Shown piece by piece: positions 1-6,281 of a stretch of DNA of 15,994 nucleotides. Each line of letters begins with the position of its first letter. Position 1 is the stretch's first letter. A program made the translations under genes and the position numbers. The DNA is from Candidatus Saccharimonadota bacterium (GTDB lineage Bacteria; Patescibacteriota; Saccharimonadia; Saccharimonadales; SZUA-47), in NCBI GenBank assembly GCA_017993025.1, contig JAGONL010000008.1, positions 1-15,994 of the forward strand. The letters are read 5' to 3'. The notes beneath the pieces are model-generated. The model was not told the origin of the DNA and made no database searches. It worked only from the letters and a program-made list of their open reading frames with translations.

Positions 1-86
1 TTCGTTATTCGTGGCACAACACCTGTTTCTGCCTGCTCTTTTTTAGCCAAGCGTTTCTCGCGTAGTTGTTGGATTTTTTTCTTCAT
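1..86 (-). CDS. Start of an unknown small basic protein (cut by window edge)
   Basis: Only the first 28 codons are in the window. The ATG at 86-84 overlaps the TGA stop of the PH-domain gene in an ATGA arrangement, which suggests translational coupling and a real gene. The visible N-terminus is rich in Lys, Arg and Gln (it begins MKKKIQQLREKRLAKKEQ) and is probably helical, with no signal peptide or hydrophobic segment. There is no clear Shine-Dalgarno sequence, which fits coupling to the upstream gene. I do not recognise the family and assign no function. It could be a short nucleic-acid-binding or coiled-coil protein, but that is only a composition-based guess. Confidence 0.5.
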   Translation of the reverse strand, partial: MKKKIQQLREKRLAKKEQAETGVVPRIT

Positions 87-625
87 GAGTCTACTCTTTC
101 GTGACTATTCTTTTGCCCATCATCTGTTTGCGGTGTTTGCATTCCTCCGTTTTCTCGCAACAGCTTCGATAACTCTTTCGAAACATGTTCGGGATGATGT
201 ACGTCGTTAATAACTATGTCTCCTAAGTAGCTTTGTACTACTATTGTACCAAACCCAAGCAGTGTCTCTTGTATGCCGACAATCTGATAGTTAATCGATT
301 GTATTTGATTTAAACCAATGTCTGAAAACCTCTTCTTAAAAAACCCTTTTTGGGTAACCTGCACAAACCGCTGGTCTGTCAGAATATACACACTAAAATA
401 CCAATACACCCAAGACGGAAAAGCTATAATTATTCCCAAAACAAGACCCCCGCCCAGACCACCGTAAAAATAGGCAAGTTCAGGCTTAATAAAAGACGGT
501 ACAGTACCAAGTAGTATCGCCAACATAAAGTAAATCAAACCGCGTCTCATAACAACCGGATGCTTACGGAAAAAATATAATATCTCTTCATCGTCATACT
601 GCCCACGAAAAGTGCTTTTTGCCAT
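83..625 (-). CDS. Membrane protein with bacterial PH domain (bPH2/DUF304, YdbS-like)
   Basis: This 180-aa protein has a cytoplasmic N-terminus carrying the FFRKHPVVMRRGL stretch (18-30) typical of this family in CPR genomes. Two hydrophobic hairpin segments follow at about 29-46 and 54-79. A bacterial pleckstrin-homology domain then spans about 78-157, starting at the YILTDQRFVQVTQKG stretch, and the hydrophilic tail (160-180) is rich in Gln, Asp and Ser. bPH2 proteins are usually inner-membrane proteins of uncertain role, so localisation is clear but function is not. The ATG at 625 lies only 7 nt after a TATACT box, so the mRNA may be leaderless. The stop overlaps the next gene by 4 nt. Confidence 0.8.
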   Translation of the reverse strand: MAKSTFRGQYDDEEILYFFRKHPVVMRRGLIYFMLAILLGTVPSFIKPELAYFYGGLGGGLVLGIIIAFPSWVYWYFSVYILTDQRFVQVTQKGFFKKRFSDIGLNQIQSINYQIVGIQETLLGFGTIVVQSYLGDIVINDVHHPEHVSKELSKLLRENGGMQTPQTDDGQKNSHERVDS

Positions 626-632
626 ATCTAAC

Positions 633-664
633 AGTATACTCGACTTTATGCTTATGGTACCAAT
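633..664 (-). promoter_or_regulatory. Promoter of the PH-domain gene, probably leaderless
   Basis: A TATACT -10 box occupies 638-633 on the minus strand, with only 7 nt before the ATG at 625. The -35 region is weak (a TTGGTA-like hexamer near 663-658, spacing 19). An ATAAGCATA nonamer at 655-647 recurs upstream of pilM. This is inferred from pattern only. Confidence 0.45.
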
Positions 665-703
665 TTAGTAGATACAGTTGAATGTTGCTGGGTTTCAGAG
701 TTG

Positions 704-735
704 AAGAGTTTTAGTTTCAAGAACTTTTAACTCTT
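704..735. repeat. Stem-loop between tRNA-Arg and the PH-domain gene
   Basis: AAGAGTT (704-710) pairs with AACTCTT (729-735), and an inner AGTT/AACT stem (713-716 with 722-725) closes a 5-nt loop. It lies downstream of the minus-strand tRNA but has no clear U tract, so it is at best a weak terminator or an RNA-processing structure. The surrounding 640-850 is AT-rich, with no ORF that I would call. Confidence 0.35.
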
Positions 736-802
736 GTACTTTCACTTTCTTCTGATCTCCCCGTTTTTCATATTTCGTTTTTCATTTTTCAAATTTGTTT
801 AG

Positions 803-818
803 TCCACCAGCTGGCGGA
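803..818. repeat. Short near-perfect palindrome in intergenic DNA
   Basis: TCCACCAGCTGGCGGA is self-complementary except at one pair. It sits in low-complexity AT-rich sequence (750-841) that ends in TTAGAATTTAGAATTT. Palindromes of this form are, from memory, dispersed in intergenic regions of some CPR genomes; I see only this copy here. Confidence 0.4.
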
Positions 819-853
819 TTCGTACTTAGAATTTAGAATTTGCTTTCATTATT

Positions 854-929
854 TGGTGACCTGGGTAAGAGTCGAACTTACAACCTTTTCCTTAGGACGG
901 AACTGCTCTATCCATTGAGCTACCAGGCC
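854..929 (-). tRNA. tRNA-Arg, anticodon CCU
   Basis: The reverse complement folds as a 76-nt cloverleaf with an encoded CCA end. The acceptor GGCCTGG pairs with CCAGGTC (one G-U pair) and the discriminator base is A. The D-arm is GCTC/GAGC with GG in the loop. The anticodon loop is GTCCTAA, giving anticodon CCU (codon AGG, Arg). The T-arm is GTAAG/CTTAC with loop TTCGACT, and the variable loop is 5 nt. The first pair of the anticodon stem is a G-A mismatch. It begins only 29 nt after the ndk stop codon on the same strand, so it may be cut from a longer ndk transcript. Confidence 0.95.
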
Positions 930-934
930 AGTCA

Positions 935-950
935 GGCGACAAAAGTCACC
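935..950. terminator. Small hairpin between ndk and tRNA-Arg
   Basis: GGCGAC and GTCACC form a 6-bp stem (one G-U wobble) around a four-base loop. In the plus orientation it is followed by TTTTCTATTT, as in an intrinsic terminator, but no plus-strand gene enters it. On the minus strand it sits between ndk and the tRNA without a U tract, so there it could only serve processing. Confidence 0.3.
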
Positions 951-958
951 TTTTCTAT

Positions 959-1420
959 TTATTTTCCGTAGGCCTCATAAACATGCATAAACTCAGACTT
1001 GTCATAATCAAATAGCTCACTAGCCTTAAAGAACCTTGCAACTTCAATTATTCCATTTTCTTTGCTATCAGAAGCATGCACCAAGTTTCGACCAGATTCC
1101 ATAGCCATATCACCTCTAATTGTACCAGCATCAGCCTCTTTCGGGTTTGTAGCCCCCAAAATTATTCGGATAGAATTAATGCACTCATACCCTTCCAAAG
1201 CCATTGCTATAACTGGTGAACTTTTCATGAATTCTTCTAATCCCTTATAAAAAGGCTTGTCTACTAAATGGGCGTAATGTGCCTGCAATAGCGCACTATC
1301 TAGGCTCATCATTTTAATCCCAATAATTTTTAATCCCTTTTTCTCAAATCGCTCAATAATCTCACCGGACAAACCACGTTGAACTGCATCTGGCTTGAGG
1401 ATAATAAGTGTTCGTTCCAT
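959..1420 (-). CDS. ndk: Nucleoside diphosphate kinase
   Basis: This 153-aa protein is slightly longer than the usual 130-150. It transfers the gamma phosphate of NTPs, usually ATP, to NDPs through a phospho-histidine, balancing cytosolic nucleotide pools. Family signatures are clear: the N-terminal ERTLIILKPDAVQRGL (2-17) with the nucleotide-contacting Lys9, IRGDMA (101-106), and the active-site stretch NLVHASDS with catalytic His115. The ATG at 1420 has a good AAGGAG Shine-Dalgarno sequence at 1433-1428 and its own extended -10 box upstream. It is a single gene, followed 29 nt later by tRNA-Arg on the same strand. No oddity is seen in the active site. Confidence 0.97.
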   Translation of the reverse strand: MERTLIILKPDAVQRGLSGEIIERFEKKGLKIIGIKMMSLDSALLQAHYAHLVDKPFYKGLEEFMKSSPVIAMALEGYECINSIRIILGATNPKEADAGTIRGDMAMESGRNLVHASDSKENGIIEVARFFKASELFDYDKSEFMHVYEAYGK

Positions 1421-1447
1421 TATTTTACTCCTTACTTAGTTGTATCA

Positions 1448-1456
1448 AGTATAACA
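1448..1456 (-). promoter_or_regulatory. Extended -10 promoter of ndk
   Basis: TGTTATACT on the minus strand is an extended -10 (TGn plus TATACT). It predicts a leader of about 20 nt that contains the ndk Shine-Dalgarno site. No good -35 is visible. Confidence 0.5.
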
Positions 1457-1481
1457 GATACAGCAAAGCAAAAATAATCCT

Positions 1482-1519
1482 TGTCCAATCTTTAATACGG
1501 CCGTTACAAACTTTAGACA
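1482..1519. repeat. 38-nt palindromic repeat, copy A (3' end of the PaaX-like gene)
   Basis: This is one of two directly repeated 38-nt elements, 31 of 38 positions identical to copy B at 2088-2125. Outer arms TGTCCAA and TTAGACA are inverted (one mismatch) around the core TACGGCCGTTAC, which contains the self-complementary ACGGCCGT. The inner arm supplies the last codon and TAA stop of the PaaX-like gene. Confidence 0.8.
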
Positions 1520-2088
1520 GATTTTAGAACGCTTTTGAATCTTTGTTCCAATATACGATTGTTGTCTATGTGCGATGTTTCTATGTATGTAACAAATTCC
1601 TCTACCCCAAAGTGTCTAGCTACAATATAAACAACGTCTTTAGCCTCATAAGGGTGAATCCAAACACTTTGTTGCAATAACTGGAATCCAAGATCCTGTA
1701 ATCTTCTAGTGAACATAACCCTACCCTCACGTTTGGTCTCTGGAATATCAAACATAACAATTCGCCATCGATTATCCCATTTATCAGGACACTCTATCTC
1801 TAAACTATTAAATTTATATACCTCTAAGCGCTTCAAAGCTTTTTTAGTAAGTACGATCCCATGATCATAGTCACCCCTAACCAGACCTTGGGTTTTCAAA
1901 TAACTTCTAAGTCTACTAAGCTCCCGCTGTCGCTGTCGGTCATCTAAAGTGTCAAATAATTTAGTCAGTGGCTTGTCTAAAATTTGTACAGCGTTTGGCG
2001 CAACCAACATAGCACCTGTAACAGAACCAATAGCAATGCTATAAAGCAAAACATCTATAGCTTTAGAAGTTTCCTTATTCTTGCTCAT
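1513..2088 (-). CDS. PaaX-type protein: winged helix plus Cas2-like domain
   Basis: This 191-aa protein has three parts. A short hydrophobic N-terminal stretch (12-35) is followed by a likely winged-helix region (about 50-94, including LSRLRSYLKTQGLVRGDYDHG). The third part is a Cas2-like ferredoxin fold (about 102-178) with the WRIVMFDIPE motif (108-117) and SVWIHPY (141-147), characteristic of the PaaX C-terminal domain. Such proteins are often auto-annotated as Cas2, but no CRISPR array or cas1 is in view, so a regulator is more likely. The ATG at 2088 overlaps palindromic repeat B, whose arm carries a TTGTCT -35, with TACAAT as -10. The stop lies in repeat A. It is divergent from xerC. 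The domain call is good; the target and ligand are unknown. Confidence 0.75.
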   Translation of the reverse strand: MSKNKETSKAIDVLLYSIAIGSVTGAMLVAPNAVQILDKPLTKLFDTLDDRQRQRELSRLRSYLKTQGLVRGDYDHGIVLTKKALKRLEVYKFNSLEIECPDKWDNRWRIVMFDIPETKREGRVMFTRRLQDLGFQLLQQSVWIHPYEAKDVVYIVARHFGVEEFVTYIETSHIDNNRILEQRFKSVLKSV

Positions 2089-2125
2089 GTCTAATATATT
2101 GTACGGCCGTTACTAAGTTTAGACA
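2088..2125. repeat. 38-nt palindromic repeat, copy B (5' end of the PaaX-like gene)
   Basis: The outer arms TGTCTAA (2088-2094) and TTAGACA (2119-2125) are a perfect inverted repeat, 24 nt apart, around GTACGGCCGTTAC. The element overlies the whole predicted promoter and the first base of the ATG of the PaaX-like gene, so it is a natural autoregulatory operator. Copy A is at 1482-1519. Confidence 0.8.
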
Positions 2126-2126
2126 A
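2098..2126 (-). promoter_or_regulatory. Promoter of the PaaX-like gene, inside repeat B
   Basis: On the minus strand, TTGTCT (2126-2121), a 17-bp spacer and TACAAT (2103-2098) form a good sigma70-type promoter. The ATG at 2088 is only 9 nt beyond the -10, so the transcript would have almost no leader. The -35 is built from an arm of repeat B. Confidence 0.6.
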
Positions 2127-2168
2127 GTACAGTATTGACAAATTTTAGAAATATAAAGTGATGCGTCG

Positions 2169-2187
2169 TACAATGCTGTGCTAAAAT
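2169..2187 (+). promoter_or_regulatory. Candidate -10 elements of xerC
   Basis: TACAAT at 2169-2174 and an extended -10 TGCTAAAAT at 2179-2187 both precede the ATG at 2194. The second would give a leaderless mRNA, with 6 nt from the box to the ATG. A consensus TTGACA at 2135-2140 is at the wrong distance from either (28 nt and 41 nt). Which one is used cannot be decided here. Confidence 0.35.
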
Positions 2188-2193
2188 TAGCAT

Positions 2194-3117
2194 ATGCTTT
2201 TTAGTAAAACAAAGACTGATTTTTTAGAATATTTAGAAATAGAACAAAACCGCTCTCAAAAAACAATCCAAAACTATGACCATTACCTGACCCGTCTAAT
2301 GGACTTTGCCGGTGATATTGAGGTGTCTGAAATAGATGCTGAATTAGTTCGCAAATGGCGTCTGTGGCTTAACCGACTAGGCACAAACACCAGCGACGAA
2401 CTAGGAAAAAACACTCAAAACTATCACCTAATAGCCCTAAGAAGTTTTTTAAAGTTTTGCGCCAAACGTGATATCCCTGCTCTAGCAACAGACAAGATTG
2501 AACTAGCTCGTGCCAGGAGAAAACAAGTAACCTTCCTAAACAATGAAGAGTTAGAAAGACTATTTAACGTACCCAAAATTGACACTGTTCAGGGTCTTAG
2601 AGACCGTGCAATTCTAGAGTTACTCTTCTCTAGCGGCCTGCGTGTATCAGAGCTTGTTAACCTAAACCGCGACGATATTAATTTGAAACGAAAAGAATTT
2701 ATGGTGCGTGGTAAAGGCCAAAAAGACCGCCCAATTTTTATAAGCGATTCAGCAGGCTGGTGGGTTCAACAATATCTAGACAAACGCCAGGATAATAGTA
2801 ATCCCCTGTTTATTCGCTATAGTGGCACAAAAAATAACGTGTCACTTAGTGGAAACTTTAGTCGTCTTACCGCTCGTAGCGTCCAGAGATTAGTGGCTAG
2901 ACACGCACTAATGGCGGGCATAACAAAACACGTAAGTCCTCACACGATGCGCCACAGTTTTGCGACGGATTTATTGATGAATGGAGCCGACCTAAGGAGT
3001 GTTCAGGCAATGCTAGGTCACAGCAACATATCTACAACTCAAATATATACGCACGTCACCGACCCGCACCTAAAGGCGATTCATCAGAAGTTCCACAGCA
3101 AAAAAGAAGAAATCTAG
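2194..3117 (+). CDS. xerC: Tyrosine recombinase, XerC/XerD type
   Basis: This 307-aa protein has a normal length for Xer recombinases, which cut and rejoin DNA at dif-like sites to resolve chromosome dimers. A SAM-like core-binding domain (about 5-95, starting FLEYLEIEQNRSQKTIQNY) precedes the catalytic domain (about 112-300). All catalytic residues are present: Arg150 in SSGLRVSEL, Lys174 in VRGKGQKDRP, His250 and Arg253 in SPHTMRHSFAT, His276 in LGHSNIS, and nucleophile Tyr285 in TQIYTHV. It is the only plus-strand gene, divergent from the PaaX-like gene and convergent with the pilus locus. The C/D/A assignment is uncertain, since lineages with one Xer often use a lone protein. A mobile-element integrase is less likely from the standard length and motifs. 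Confidence 0.9.
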   Translation: MLFSKTKTDFLEYLEIEQNRSQKTIQNYDHYLTRLMDFAGDIEVSEIDAELVRKWRLWLNRLGTNTSDELGKNTQNYHLIALRSFLKFCAKRDIPALATDKIELARARRKQVTFLNNEELERLFNVPKIDTVQGLRDRAILELLFSSGLRVSELVNLNRDDINLKRKEFMVRGKGQKDRPIFISDSAGWWVQQYLDKRQDNSNPLFIRYSGTKNNVSLSGNFSRLTARSVQRLVARHALMAGITKHVSPHTMRHSFATDLLMNGADLRSVQAMLGHSNISTTQIYTHVTDPHLKAIHQKFHSKKEEI

Positions 3118-3162
3118 GCTGATAGTCGTTAGTCGTAAGCTTTTACTCTACTTCTTTCGCTA

Positions 3163-4194
3163 TTAATACGTGCAGTTATCGGACACTCTAGCCGGCAAGT
3201 TGATATCTACAGTTAATAGTTTACATACACCATCAAATGCTTGGAAAACTCCTTCAGGCGGCCCGATAGCTTTAGCGAAAGGTATTGAAACCCTTAGCCT
3301 TCGCACAACATCACTTGCTCTTGCTGTAACGTCGATACTTGTTTGTGCTTGTCGAAACTCAGCAACACCAGCTACACCAGCAATGGTAGTTTCAGTAGCC
3401 TTAATTGTTACTTGCGCGCTATCATAAACCGACCTAAGCCTAGCTCCGTAAGAAACAGACGAAAGTCCACTAATGTTTAGTTCGCAAGGTAGCGCCAGCC
3501 CAGCAACGCAAGCTACTTCAACAACTTGCCCTTTAGGTGCAGAAGGCAAATAGTTATATGTAGTTACTGGTGTTCCGTTTCTACACGGCACGATGTACAG
3601 ATTATCTGTACCCTTTATTAGCTCGTCTCTTGAAAGTACAGTGGTGTTAGTCAAGTCTAGCCTTATTATTGGCACGTTACCCGTGCGACTTGTAGGAAAT
3701 GTTCCGGCATTTACTCCACAAGCAGGTAACGCCGTCACATCGTTAGTGCCCTGTTCGTTGCCCCATTTAATATTTAGTACTCTAAAAGGACGACCACTAT
3801 CAGTCTTAAGCTCGACAATCTTTGATTCGGTAGTGCTTAAACTGTAAACGAGTTCAGTTGGAGTTTTATCGTAAAGAGCGCAGGTATAGCGTACAGCGCC
3901 GACTTCGTCAATTATTCCACTATTAACTGAAGGTGGAAGACTTACGTCGCATGCTGTTTTTTCAGCTGGTAGAGCAGGATTTGTTTGTAGCGCTGAATAT
4001 ACGTCATTTATGCCAGACTCAGCAGCATACAATGCCTGCCTGCTTAACTGCCTGTCTAGTGACTGGCGCTGTTCTCTTTGCATCAACCGAGTAAAGCCAA
4101 TGGTTATAAGCGAAATTATTACCATTATAAGTAGCGCAACAACTATTGAAACAAATCCGCTCTGGTTTTTTGATTTATAATTAATCATTAACAT
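3163..4194 (-). CDS. PilX/GspK-like minor pilin
   Basis: This 343-aa protein is the last gene of the locus. It has a class III leader ending in QSG, with prepilin-peptidase cleavage expected after Gly13, then a hydrophobic helix (14-38) and a PilX_N-type segment (about 39-70, ending LYAAESGINDVYS). The mature residue 5 is not Glu (FVSIV), unlike the other pilins here; GspK-type tip pseudopilins also lack it. The large C-terminal domain has eight cysteines (82, 105, 159, 204, 229, 237, 324, 341), enough for four disulfides. An AGGGAT stretch lies upstream of the ATG at 4194; a second in-frame ATG is two codons downstream. A tip or priming role is inferred. It converges on xerC with 45 bp between, where I see no clear terminator. 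Confidence 0.75.
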   Translation of the reverse strand: MLMINYKSKNQSGFVSIVVALLIMVIISLITIGFTRLMQREQRQSLDRQLSRQALYAAESGINDVYSALQTNPALPAEKTACDVSLPPSVNSGIIDEVGAVRYTCALYDKTPTELVYSLSTTESKIVELKTDSGRPFRVLNIKWGNEQGTNDVTALPACGVNAGTFPTSRTGNVPIIRLDLTNTTVLSRDELIKGTDNLYIVPCRNGTPVTTYNYLPSAPKGQVVEVACVAGLALPCELNISGLSSVSYGARLRSVYDSAQVTIKATETTIAGVAGVAEFRQAQTSIDVTARASDVVRRLRVSIPFAKAIGPPEGVFQAFDGVCKLLTVDINLPARVSDNCTY

Positions 4195-4204
4195 AAGTAT
4201 ATCC

Positions 4205-4924
4205 CTATTCTAATCTTTTTTGTACTGTTACATCATAATTTGTCGTTGCGCAGAATTCCACCCCAACAAATCCACCCTCACAAGTCAGTTCTGTTGGGCT
4301 AGACGCTGGTTTAGGGAATAATAAATCGTCATCACCATAAGCGATACCAACCGATATGCTAAAAATATTCTTTATTGCATCCTTTTCTACAATAGCTAGC
4401 TTGTACAGTCGCATATTTTGAGGCACTAGGTCTTTTCCATTACTTGTAGGTACATCTGCATTCAGGTCGGCTGCAGAACTACAACTTAGTGTTTGATCAA
4501 CCCAAAGCGCATGTTTTTTCTGTTTTGTTCCTGCCACTGGGGTACTTTTTACTTGCCTATCAATCGCATAACTATAACGTTTTTGACCTATGCAAAAATA
4601 CCCAACCGAATTAGCGCTTAAATCGTTAATTTGTGGTCCATAAACTACTGGACCAATTGCTACAGACTGGTTAGAAAAACGTATAGCTTCCCCAATTTCA
4701 TCTGTTATTACTCGAGCAGCTTCACGGGTTTTGGTTTGAGTCACACCACGGTAATACATTTTTGTTATTTGCAGTATCCCAGCCATGCAAATCATCAACA
4801 CAAGCGAAAATATTGTGGTTGAAATCATCAATTCTATAATAGTAAAACCAGATTGTTTTTTATCATGCCCTAACGGCACAGCTTCGGCGTGGACATTGCT
4901 ATGTTGATTGATTAGTCTTCTCAT
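4205..4924 (-). CDS. PilW/GspJ-like minor pilin
   Basis: This 239-aa protein has the prepilin motif QSGFTIIELMI, with cleavage after Gly26 and Glu5 of the mature protein present (Glu31). The TM helix spans 27-50, followed by an amphipathic helix with TREAARVITDEIGEAIRFS (66-84), the signature style of PilW/PulJ. Four cysteines (111, 148, 215, 225) lie in the exported domain and one in the helix. The 26-residue leader is long; an in-frame GTG at codon 16 would give an 11-residue leader. The ATG nevertheless overlaps the upstream stop as ATGA, which favours the longer start. It is probably part of the minor pilin complex that primes or caps the pilus. Confidence 0.75.
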   Translation of the reverse strand: MRRLINQHSNVHAEAVPLGHDKKQSGFTIIELMISTTIFSLVLMICMAGILQITKMYYRGVTQTKTREAARVITDEIGEAIRFSNQSVAIGPVVYGPQINDLSANSVGYFCIGQKRYSYAIDRQVKSTPVAGTKQKKHALWVDQTLSCSSAADLNADVPTSNGKDLVPQNMRLYKLAIVEKDAIKNIFSISVGIAYGDDDLLFPKPASSPTELTCEGGFVGVEFCATTNYDVTVQKRLE

Positions 4925-5385
4925 AATGAACCCGGTTTAAAATATAATGATAGGCTACTTTTAATACCAGCTGTACTGTCGCCTAGTCTAGTCCAAGTAA
5001 CTTTTATTTCGTAGGTCTTAGATAAATCAGCTGAAGTCGGTGGGATAATCGAAACGCTGTACAAACCGGCTAATCCGTTCCCGTTTATATTCATACAGGA
5101 CGCGCTACTTGATTCTCTTACAACACTGCCTCCGCTGATAGGATCAAAACAAAAACTAGAAGACTCACTACGACCACTTACATCGGTAGATACAAAATAC
5201 TCACTTTTAAATAACTCAAGCTGTGACTCTGCGATCTTTAAAGCTTCGCTTCTTTCCTGGGCTTCTTGACCTATAGAAACGCTCCTGTTGGCAATACCAA
5301 ATGCCGCACCCAGCACTAGTCCTATCACAGACATCGCTAGCAGTACTTCAATAATCGTGTCACCTATTTGATTTTGTTTAATCAT
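4921..5385 (-). CDS. PilV/GspI-like minor pilin
   Basis: This 154-aa protein has a very short leader, with cleavage predicted in QIG|DTIIEVLLA after Gly8. The mature protein starts with Asp instead of the usual Phe but keeps Glu5 (Glu13). The TM helix runs to about residue 33, then the segment QEAQERSEALKIAESQLELFKS (40-61) closely matches the PilV/GspI helix. A small beta domain with two cysteines (79, 97) follows. It overlaps both neighbours: 1 nt with the upstream pilin gene (TAATG) and 4 nt with the downstream one (ATGA). Coupled translation of the four minor pilins at set ratios is therefore likely. Confidence 0.75.
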   Translation of the reverse strand: MIKQNQIGDTIIEVLLAMSVIGLVLGAAFGIANRSVSIGQEAQERSEALKIAESQLELFKSEYFVSTDVSGRSESSSFCFDPISGGSVVRESSSASCMNINGNGLAGLYSVSIIPPTSADLSKTYEIKVTWTRLGDSTAGIKSSLSLYFKPGSL

Positions 5386-6281
5386 CAGTCACACCCCTTT
5401 TCATAGTTGTCGAGCTTTAGTTCTGTAGCGCTACTGCCCTTAATACCAAAGTTTACTGAAGCTTTTTTGCCTTCAGGACTCTCTAGGCAAATAGTTACAC
5501 CCTCATTTGTGTTTTTCTCAAAATATCCAGAACTTCCCGACTTAGAAGGATCATCAGTCAGAGTATTGATAATTGCTACAGCACTGGGTTTATCCAGACC
5601 AAGTGGTGAAAATGAAGCATTAACTCCTCCAATTTGTACTGACTGTGACTCAGATACACTAGACCCGCCAAAATTACTTAGTATGCCTACAATACCGTAA
5701 TCTGTTAGGGTGGTTGGGGTAATTTGCCTAATTACTCTGGTGACTTTGAGCCCATATAACAAATTATAGTTCTCAACCTGGTCTTTAAATGTAGCATTAC
5801 TAAGAAGTACTACAGCCTTTGGTCGGGATTCTGCTATAGAAACGCTGGGGGTTAGTTTTAAGTCTGAATACCTCCGGCCGGCTAGAGGATATATGCGCAT
5901 TATACTTGCGTTTCCTTCGGGTTGGAACTGCAGTGCTTTACCGACATACACACAAGTATCATTAGTTCCCAGCTCCTTACCTGTAGATATTGCTATCTGA
6001 ACCTCTCCAGCGACTACGCTACAGTTAATAGTCGAATTTGTCGGGAAATATCCGGTTGTAATATCGTTTATTATGTCGCGCAATTTAGCATCAAACTCTC
6101 TGGTAGCTTGGGCAAATTGCACTTGCTGTTGCCTGCCACCTATAGCTGTCAGTGCCGCTACGAACATCATTGAAGAGACTGCAACAAACAACAACACTTC
6201 TAGTATCGTATACCCAGGCTTAGCTTTCATGTTTCTAATTATAGCATAAGCGATATTTTTTCCACCCCTGTGATTTGTCAT
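5385..6281 (-). CDS. GspH/FimT-like minor pilin
   Basis: This 298-aa protein carries the motif KPGYTILEVLL, with cleavage after Gly23 and Glu5 of the mature protein present. The TM helix covers about 24-48, followed by a helical spine and a large exported domain with four cysteines (87, 110, 265, 297). The first ATG (6281) abuts the pilD stop with no gap and gives a 23-residue leader. An internal ATG at 6230 gives a classical six-residue leader (MKAKPG), and neither has a convincing Shine-Dalgarno site. I keep the upstream start because of its coupling to pilD, but 6230 is a real alternative. Assignment to GspH type is by position and helix style only. Confidence 0.7.
   Translation of the reverse strand: MTNHRGGKNIAYAIIRNMKAKPGYTILEVLLFVAVSSMMFVAALTAIGGRQQQVQFAQATREFDAKLRDIINDITTGYFPTNSTINCSVVAGEVQIAISTGKELGTNDTCVYVGKALQFQPEGNASIMRIYPLAGRRYSDLKLTPSVSIAESRPKAVVLLSNATFKDQVENYNLLYGLKVTRVIRQITPTTLTDYGIVGILSNFGGSSVSESQSVQIGGVNASFSPLGLDKPSAVAIINTLTDDPSKSGSSGYFEKNTNEGVTICLESPEGKKASVNFGIKGSSATELKLDNYEKGCD

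Noticed and set aside
1513..2088. Cas2 of a CRISPR-Cas system
   Set aside because: The Cas2-like domain is fused to a winged helix as in PaaX, and there is no cas1, other cas gene or CRISPR array. The two 38-nt repeats flank the gene rather than forming an array with spacers.
2135..2140. Consensus TTGACA as the -35 of xerC
   Set aside because: No -10-like hexamer lies 16-18 nt downstream; the nearest good boxes are 11, 28 or 41 nt away.
2194..3117. Phage or transposon integrase marking an integrated element
   Set aside because: Standard Xer length and motifs, no other mobile genes, and tRNA-Arg is over 1 kb away with no duplicated tRNA end visible.
3118..3162. Terminator between convergent xerC and the PilX-like gene
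   Set aside because: The 45-bp gap contains only short TAGTCG-like direct repeats; no stem with a U tract was found in either direction.
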